A stretch of 64,000 nt of DNA from Flavobacteriaceae bacterium. GTDB taxonomy: Bacteria; Bacteroidota; Bacteroidia; Flavobacteriales; Flavobacteriaceae. This document shows, in pieces, positions 58,940 through 64,000 of this stretch (the stretch's first letter is position 1; each line of letters starts with the position of its first letter). Both the position numbers and the translations under genes were made by a program. The notes below the pieces were generated by a model. It was not told where the DNA came from and searched no databases. It saw only the letters and a program-made list of their open reading frames with translations. The DNA lies in the NCBI GenBank assembly GCA_947446865.1, contig CANFHX010000002.1, positions 1 through 64,000 of the forward strand, in the 5' to 3' direction.

Positions 58940-60028
58940 ATGAAAATAACCCTAATAGCAGGCGCAAGACCTAATTTTATTAAAATCTCTCCCATTGTTC
59001 AAGCAATTGGAAAAAAGCAATTGGAAGGTGCGGATGTTTCCTATAGACTAGTGCATACTGGTCAACATTACGATACCAATCTTAGTGCTACTTTTTTTAA
59101 AGAATTAAATATTCCTGAGCCAAATGCCAATTTGGAAGTAAAAAGTGGTTCGCAAGCTGAGCAAACTGCTGCTATAATGGTGGCATTTGAAAAAGAATTA
59201 AACGAAAATCCGTGTGATTTAGTTTTGGTTGTTGGCGATGTTAACTCCACTATGGCATGCGCAATTGTGGCGAAAAAAATGAATATAAAAGTTGCTCATG
59301 TAGAAGCAGGGATTCGTTCGGGAGATTTAAAAATGCCCGAAGAAATCAACCGAATTGTTACCGATAGCATCACCGATTATTTCTTTACAACTTCCATTTC
59401 TGCATCTGAAAATTTAGTTAAAAATGGAATGGAATCGTCTAACATTCATTTCGTTGGAAATGTAATGATTGATACTTTGTATCAGAATTTAGATAGAATT
59501 TCAGCCCCAAGTTTTTGGGAGGAATTTGGTTTTGAAACCGGAAATTATATTGTTTTAACCTTGCATAGACCCTCTAATGTGGATGAAGAAAAATCATTAA
59601 TTGATTTACTTCAAGGAATTGATAAAATGGTTGGTGACAAAAAAATAATCTTTCCTATTCATCCTAGAACGAAAGCAATTTTAGGAGAAACAAATCTAAA
59701 TTTGAAAAATATAATTTTCGTGGAGCCGCAGGGTTATTTGAATTTTATGTATTTGATAAAAAATAGTTTTGCCGTTATTACCGATTCGGGAGGAATATCC
59801 GAAGAAACTACGGTTTTGGGAATTCCTTGTTTTACCATGCGAACCACAACCGAAAGACCGGAAACAATTGAAATTGGAACCAATAAATTAGTAGGAAATT
59901 CCATTGAAAATTTAAAAAATAGTTTTGAAGATTTCTTAAAAAATGGGATTAAAAAATCTGGAATTCCAGATCTTTGGGATGGAAAAGCATCCGAACGAAT
60001 TATGTCTATTTTGCTAACTAAATTATAA
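58940..60028 (+). CDS. wecB: UDP-N-acetylglucosamine 2-epimerase (non-hydrolysing)
   Basis: This enzyme makes UDP-ManNAc. The 362-residue protein has the start AGARPNFIKISPIVQAI, the VHTGQHYDTNLSATFF block, HVEAGIRSGDLKMPEEINRIVTD, LTLHRPSNVDEE and the TDSGGISEETTVLGIPCFTMRTTTERPETIEIGTN block near the end. It is part of the surface polysaccharide cluster. Confidence 0.95.
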   Translation: MKITLIAGARPNFIKISPIVQAIGKKQLEGADVSYRLVHTGQHYDTNLSATFFKELNIPEPNANLEVKSGSQAEQTAAIMVAFEKELNENPCDLVLVVGDVNSTMACAIVAKKMNIKVAHVEAGIRSGDLKMPEEINRIVTDSITDYFFTTSISASENLVKNGMESSNIHFVGNVMIDTLYQNLDRISAPSFWEEFGFETGNYIVLTLHRPSNVDEEKSLIDLLQGIDKMVGDKKIIFPIHPRTKAILGETNLNLKNIIFVEPQGYLNFMYLIKNSFAVITDSGGISEETTVLGIPCFTMRTTTERPETIEIGTNKLVGNSIENLKNSFEDFLKNGIKKSGIPDLWDGKASERIMSILLTKL

Positions 60029-60035
60029 AGGTCTT

Positions 60036-60113
60036 ACACGAATTGCACTAATTTGCACGAACCGATAATAGTTGAAAATTTCACTAATTTGTGTGAATTA
60101 GTGAAATTTGTGT
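60036..60113. repeat. Inverted repeat between wecB and the GT4 gene
   Basis: ACACGAATTGCACTAATTT (60036-60054) mirrors GAATTAGTGAAATTTGTGT (60095-60113) at about 16 of 19 bases. The same words form the inverted repeat at 8499-8612 and occur singly at 4271-4327. It lies directly upstream of the GT4 start. Confidence 0.6.
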
Positions 60114-60122
60114 CTAAAGAAA

Positions 60123-61307
60123 ATGAAAGAAATAGTAATCATATCCAATTATTATCCGCCAGAAAAAGGTGCTGCTGCGAATAGAATTGAGCAGTTGGCT
60201 TTGAAATTGAGGCAGAATAATTACAAAGTTTCCGTACTTTGCCCTTTAGGAAATTATCCTAAAGGGGAGTTGTTTCCTGAATATAAAGGGAAGTTTTCGG
60301 TTACTGAAAATCGAGATGGAATAACCGTAAAAAGGTTATGGATTTACCCTAGTGTGAGCAAGAATCTTTTGATTAGATTGATTTCGGTTTTGTCTTTTTC
60401 AATGAGTTTGTTTTTTTATTTATTATTTAAAAAAACGCCACATAAAGTAGTGGTTCAATCACCACCATTGTTACTTTCCTTTATTTCTGTTTTTATTCTT
60501 TCGCTGAAAAAGAAAAAAATAATTTTGAATGTTTCCGATTTATGGCCATTGGCAGCAATTGAATTAAATGCCTTAAAAAAAGATTCGTTTTCACATAAAT
60601 TCTCCTTGTTTATGGAGCGATATATTTATAAAAAAGCAGCAATAGTGTTAGGGCAATCTAACGAAATAATTACTCATATTCATTCTCTTTTTCCTGAAAA
60701 GAAATGTTATTTATACCGCAATTTCCCAGATCATAAAGTTGTTAAAATGGAATTAGAAACCACAAAAAAGCAACCAATAAAACTATTTTATGCTGGTCTG
60801 CTAGGAATCGCGCAAGGTGTTTTAGAATTGTGCCGGAAAATTGATTTAGAAGGCCTGAATATTGAATTGCACCTCTTTGGTGACGGAACTGAAAAAAGTC
60901 AATTAGAAGCATTAATTTCATCTTCCGCGGAACAAAAAATCTTCTTCCATGGCATGATGGAACGCAGGGATTTACATGAAAAACTTAAAACGTTTGATAT
61001 TGCCATAGTTCCTCTCAAAGTTCGTATTTATGGTTCGGTTCCTTCCAAGATTTTTGAATATGGTTCTCTAGGATTTCCTATCCTTTATTTTGGTGGTGGG
61101 GAAGGCGAAACTATCGTTGAAGAAAATGATTTAGGATGGGTGGCTAAAGTTGGGGACTTTTCTGATTTAAATAGTAAACTAAAAACAATTTCCGAATATT
61201 CTAAATTGGATTTAGAAAAATTAAAGAAAAGTGTTGGGGAAACCTCAAATTCTATATTTGATTTAGACAAACAAATAAAAAATTTATTAAATGAAGGTAT
61301 TTTTTAA
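60123..61307 (+). CDS. Glycosyltransferase family 4 (WbuB-like)
   Basis: The 394-residue GT-B glycosyltransferase begins at the ATG at 60123 (IVIISNYYPPEKGAAANRIEQLALKL); an earlier TTG start at 60108 would add 5 residues. Blocks include NVSDLWPLAAIELNAL, IVLGQSNEIITHI and LFYAGLLGIAQGVLELC at the start of the second domain, and VPSKIFEYGSLGFPILYFGGGEGE near the end. WbuB-type proteins transfer amino sugars such as FucNAc. The donor and acceptor here are not known. It overlaps the converging sugar transferase gene by 4 bases. Confidence 0.87.
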   Translation: MKEIVIISNYYPPEKGAAANRIEQLALKLRQNNYKVSVLCPLGNYPKGELFPEYKGKFSVTENRDGITVKRLWIYPSVSKNLLIRLISVLSFSMSLFFYLLFKKTPHKVVVQSPPLLLSFISVFILSLKKKKIILNVSDLWPLAAIELNALKKDSFSHKFSLFMERYIYKKAAIVLGQSNEIITHIHSLFPEKKCYLYRNFPDHKVVKMELETTKKQPIKLFYAGLLGIAQGVLELCRKIDLEGLNIELHLFGDGTEKSQLEALISSSAEQKIFFHGMMERRDLHEKLKTFDIAIVPLKVRIYGSVPSKIFEYGSLGFPILYFGGGEGETIVEENDLGWVAKVGDFSDLNSKLKTISEYSKLDLEKLKKSVGETSNSIFDLDKQIKNLLNEGIF

Positions 61308-62671
61308 TAAGCCTTATCTTCGCCATTATAAATATTAATTACAGTTTGGATAATAATTTTAAGATCTAATATTAATGACCAGTTTTCAATATAAAATACG
61401 TCAAATTTTATGCGATTGATCATGTCATCATCCGTCTCTATTTCGCCCCTAAATCCCTTTACTTGAGCTAATCCTGTAATTCCTGGCTTTACATAATGTC
61501 TTACCATGTATTTTTTAATTCGGTTACCATAGGCTTTGTTTTGTGACCAAAGGTGAGGTCTCGGCCCGACAACCGACATATCACCTAACAATACATTTAG
61601 AAACTGAGGCAATTCATCAATGCTTGTCTTTCGCATAAATTTACCCATCTTCGTAACTCTCGGGTCGTTTTTAGACGCTTCTAGTTCTGTCGTTTCATTC
61701 ATTTTCATAGAACGAAATTTATAACAAAAAAATTCTTTTTCATCTAGCCCTGGTCTTCCTTGTTTAAAAAAAACAGAACCTTTAGATTCTAATTTTATTA
61801 GTATTGCTAAAATTGGAACCAGCCAAGATAGTAGACCAAAAATTACAATTATAGAAAAAACTATATCGAAAAATCTTTTAAAAATTTTGGTAGAAGGCTC
61901 GTGTAATATGGTTTTTTTTAAGGATAAAACTGGAAACATTTCATAATAATCAATCCTTAAATTCTTGGAGAAAATTTCTTTAGAATCTGGTATGAATTTT
62001 ATGGCTTTCTTATTTTCATCCGCAAAGTCAACTAAATCTTTTAATTTATCATTAGAAAGTTCATTGAGAGAACAATATATTTCGTCTACTTCATTGTCAA
62101 TTACAAAGGATTTAATATCCTCTGTTTTTCCTAATATTTCCGGGTGATTTTTTTTATTAGAGAAATATCCCAAAAAGCGATATCCATAATCACTTCTTTC
62201 TTCAAAAAGTTCTTTTAACCTAATTGCTTCTGGAGTGTAGCCAATAATTACTGTGTTTCGGTAGTTACTTCCGGTAATAATTCGATATTTTTTTAAATAA
62301 TAAAATAAAAGTATTTTAGAAATTGTTATTAAAACAAAACTGTTGAAAACAAAATAAACTGTTGCTTTCCCGCTAAAAATTGATTGTTTTGAAAAAGGGA
62401 AAAAAGCAATAATTACTAGCAAAAATAACACGCTTTGTTTTACTAATTTTGTTGCAATTTCCACTGGAGTTGTGAATCTAAAAATTTCGTAAAATTTAAC
62501 AAAAAAAGCAATTAATAACCAAGTAATACTTTGATAAAGAATATAATAAAGACTATTTAAATTTAAATCTTTAAAAAAAAACAGGCACAAAGCAGTTATA
62601 ACTAATAAGTCTGAAAAGATACTTATTGGTCTAATATATTTAGAATTTCTAACTGTGTGTGCTGCCGTCAT
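61304..62671 (-). CDS. Initiating sugar transferase (polyprenyl glycosylphosphotransferase, WcaJ-like)
   Basis: The 455-residue protein has four or five N-terminal membrane segments (to about residue 135), a nucleotide-binding-like middle (TVIIGYTPEAIRLKELFEE) and a C-terminal bacterial sugar transferase domain with KRFFDIVFSIIVIFGLL, FKQGRPGLDEKEFFCYKFRSMK, TSIDELPQFLNVLLGDMSVVGPRPHL and GITGLAQVKGFRGE. This loads the first sugar-phosphate on undecaprenyl phosphate. It begins 2 bases after the UDP-xylose-synthase-like gene. Confidence 0.93.
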   Translation of the reverse strand: MTAAHTVRNSKYIRPISIFSDLLVITALCLFFFKDLNLNSLYYILYQSITWLLIAFFVKFYEIFRFTTPVEIATKLVKQSVLFLLVIIAFFPFSKQSIFSGKATVYFVFNSFVLITISKILLFYYLKKYRIITGSNYRNTVIIGYTPEAIRLKELFEERSDYGYRFLGYFSNKKNHPEILGKTEDIKSFVIDNEVDEIYCSLNELSNDKLKDLVDFADENKKAIKFIPDSKEIFSKNLRIDYYEMFPVLSLKKTILHEPSTKIFKRFFDIVFSIIVIFGLLSWLVPILAILIKLESKGSVFFKQGRPGLDEKEFFCYKFRSMKMNETTELEASKNDPRVTKMGKFMRKTSIDELPQFLNVLLGDMSVVGPRPHLWSQNKAYGNRIKKYMVRHYVKPGITGLAQVKGFRGEIETDDDMINRIKFDVFYIENWSLILDLKIIIQTVINIYNGEDKAY

Positions 62672-62672
62672 G

Positions 62673-63656
62673 CTAATGAATAAATCCTGTGAAATCTTTG
62701 TGCTCTTCTTTTAATAATTCTTCTGTGGACAAGGATTTAAAATAATCATAGGTGATTTTCATGCCTTCTTCTCTAGAAACTTTGGCTTCCCAACCTAAAA
62801 TTGTTTTTGCTTTAGTAGTATCGGGTTGTCGTTGTAAAGGATCGTTTATAGGTAATGGATGATAAACAACTTTTTGTTTTGTTCCTGTGAGTTTAATGAT
62901 TTCGTCCGCAAAATCTTTAATAGTGATTTCGTCCGGGTTTCCTATATTTACGGGTAATGAATAATCAGAATGTAATAATCTAAAAATTCCTTCAACTTGA
63001 TCATCAATATAGCAGAACGAACGGGTTTGCATTCCGTCACCAAAAATGGTTAAATCTTCGCCACGCAAAGCCTGTCCAATAAAAGCTGGAATAACACGAC
63101 CATCATTGAGTCGCATTCTTGGTCCGTAGGTGTTAAAAATTCTTACTATTCTTGTCTCCAAACCATGAAAAGTATGGTAGGCCATAGTTATGGATTCTTG
63201 AAAACGCTTAGCTTCGTCATATACTCCCCTTGGCCCTATTGTATTTACATTTCCGTAGTATTCTTCGGTTTGTGGATGTACTAATGGATCTCCGTAAATT
63301 TCGGAAGTAGATGCTATTAAAATTCTCGCCTTTTTTACTCTAGCCAAACCAAGTAAATTATGCGTTCCTAAGGAGCCCACTTTAAGTGTTTGAATTGGAA
63401 TTTTTAAATAATCAATTGGACTTGCTGGAGATGCAAAATGAAGTATATAGTCTAATTCTCCTGGTACAAATACAAACTTTGTAATATCGTGATGATAAAA
63501 TTCAAAATGTTCTAATTTAAATAAATGTGCTATGTTTTTTAAATCTCCAGTAATGAGATTATCCATTCCTATTACATGATATCCTTCGGCAATAAAACGA
63601 TCACATAGATGCGAGCCTAAAAAACCAGCAGCACCCGTTATTAAAATTCTTTTCAT
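62673..63656 (-). CDS. UDP-glucuronate decarboxylase (UDP-xylose synthase-like)
   Basis: The 327-residue SDR-family enzyme has the NAD-binding [13 protein letters not shown] (residues 5-17), the [21 protein letters not shown] segment and the catalytic [11 protein letters not shown] (YxxxK). The FSYIDD-like block [19 protein letters not shown] is typical of UXS. It makes UDP-xylose from UDP-glucuronate. It follows the partial polymerase gene on the same strand, in the polysaccharide cluster. Confidence 0.9.
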   Translation of the reverse strand: MKRILITGAAGFLGSHLCDRFIAEGYHVIGMDNLITGDLKNIAHLFKLEHFEFYHHDITKFVFVPGELDYILHFASPASPIDYLKIPIQTLKVGSLGTHNLLGLARVKKARILIASTSEIYGDPLVHPQTEEYYGNVNTIGPRGVYDEAKRFQESITMAYHTFHGLETRIVRIFNTYGPRMRLNDGRVIPAFIGQALRGEDLTIFGDGMQTRSFCYIDDQVEGIFRLLHSDYSLPVNIGNPDEITIKDFADEIIKLTGTKQKVVYHPLPINDPLQRQPDTTKAKTILGWEAKVSREEGMKITYDYFKSLSTEELLKEEHKDFTGFIH

Positions 63657-63694
63657 TTTTACTATTTGATAAATAGATAACGATACAATTATTT

Positions 63695-63735
63695 TTTTAT
63701 TATATAAATATTAACTTTTTATTTATATAATAAAA
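63695..63735. repeat. AT-only hairpin between the polymerase and UXS genes
   Basis: TTATTATATAAATA (63697-63710) pairs perfectly with TATTTATATAATAA (63720-63733) around a 9-base loop, with two more pairs outside (16 bp in all). It contains no G or C in the stem. It may stabilise a transcript end or simply mark low-complexity DNA. Confidence 0.5.
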
Positions 63736-63747
63736 TTAATTACTGCG

Positions 63748-64000
63748 TTATGCTTGGTTAATTACTTTCGAGTTGGAAAAAGATGGATATTTTGAATTAA
63801 ATATACAGTACATCAGTATAAAAAAAACAATTCCTCTTTGCCTACTTAGGAAAGATTCTGTCAAAAATAAACTTATCATTAGAATAGAGAAAGAGATAGC
63901 AACAAAATTTTTAGATTTTATGGTGTTTATTAGGTTTATCACTACAATTAACAAGAAAAATAGCACCCCAAAAACTCCAAGCTCGGCAAAAAACTGTATG
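63748..64000 (-). CDS. O-antigen ligase/polymerase family protein, 3' part
   Basis: The reading frame continues past the end of the window (about 83 residues visible). The in-window N-terminal portion reads IQFFAELGVFGVLFFLLIVVINL, the usual C-terminal motif of Wzy/WaaL-type proteins (FxELGxxGxxxF), then two more hydrophobic segments (AISFSILMISLFLTESFLSRQRGIVFFILMYCIFNSK). It probably polymerises or ligates the repeat unit built by the neighbouring genes. The GTG at 63966 is internal and not the start. Confidence 0.72.
   Translation of the reverse strand, partial: IQFFAELGVFGVLFFLLIVVINLINTIKSKNFVAISFSILMISLFLTESFLSRQRGIVFFILMYCIFNSKYPSFSNSKVINQA

Noticed and set aside
1..64000. Many 60-150-residue open frames on the opposite strand or in other frames of long genes (for example 2553-2927, 9164-9631, 43263-43655)
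   Set aside because: They lie inside well-supported genes, have no start-site context or recognisable domain, and have composition expected of shadow frames.
1..64000. CRISPR arrays, tRNA or rRNA genes, prophage, complete insertion sequences
   Set aside because: No regularly spaced direct repeats, no tRNA cloverleaf or CCA region in gaps, no transposase, integrase or phage structural genes were seen.

Overview
The window looks like chromosomal DNA from a member of the Flavobacteriia, close to Flavobacterium. It is AT-rich and its gene content fits: the gliding genes gldH and sprE (porW), a secreted protein with a type IX secretion C-terminal signal, the Bacteroidota version of the atp operon without atpD and atpC, RicT next to gldH, class I fumarase, and lycopene cyclase. 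Promoters fit the Bacteroidota pattern TTG-N19-TAnnTTTG, for example ahead of upp and ahead of the small gene at 54497. No rRNA, tRNA, CRISPR array, prophage or complete insertion sequence was seen. Coding density is high, and no gene-free stretch exceeds 300 bases.

Layout. 1-3008: heme synthesis (hemE 3' part, hemF, hemB) with a small lipoprotein gene in the middle. 3233-9026: c-type cytochrome, MGMT-family protein, exonuclease-like protein, nucleoside-recognition membrane protein, class I fumarase and small unknowns. 9103-10588: scoA and scoB. 10784-14849: ricT-gldH-pbp1A operon (minus strand). 15014-18434: ferredoxin, a YefM/YoeB module, then trhO and trhP, whose proteins share a C-terminal domain. 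18685-22448: bacilliredoxin with a Fur/PerR-like palindrome at its promoter, a degenerate metallopeptidase-like secreted protein, an AraC regulator and crtY. 22513-25509: an MntH-UspA fusion, a four-repeat membrane protein and a small secreted protein.

25580-33387 is one long minus-strand array: flippase, dut, HepT/MntA-type pair, sugar nucleotidyltransferase, VapBC-type pair, TPR protein, DUF4292 lipoprotein, EnvC. Two toxin-antitoxin modules sit inside this otherwise house-keeping envelope operon. 33546-35633 is a secreted prolyl oligopeptidase. 35684-44725 is sprE, bactofilin, atpZ, an AtpI-like gene and atpB-E-F-H-A-G. 44886-49479 is an operon of a PadR regulator, three paralogous membrane proteins, a DUF5687 membrane protein and an ABC ATPase. 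49623-56037 holds a PaaE-like reductase, small unknowns, a GT9/DUF4254 pair, upp, DUF6427-like and DUF6341-like genes and purD. 56139-57497 is the type IX cargo protein. 57556 to the end is a surface polysaccharide cluster: CapK-like ligase, wecB, GT4, initiating sugar transferase, UDP-xylose synthase-like gene and the 3' part of an O-antigen ligase/polymerase.

The most distinctive features are (1) the TrhO-TrhP pair with a shared appended domain, (2) the PadR operon with three tandem sensor-like membrane paralogs, (3) the embedded toxin-antitoxin modules, (4) the 7-1-7 box at the bacilliredoxin promoter, and (5) the intergenic DNA, which is built largely from several families of short word-like dispersed repeats and palindromes.
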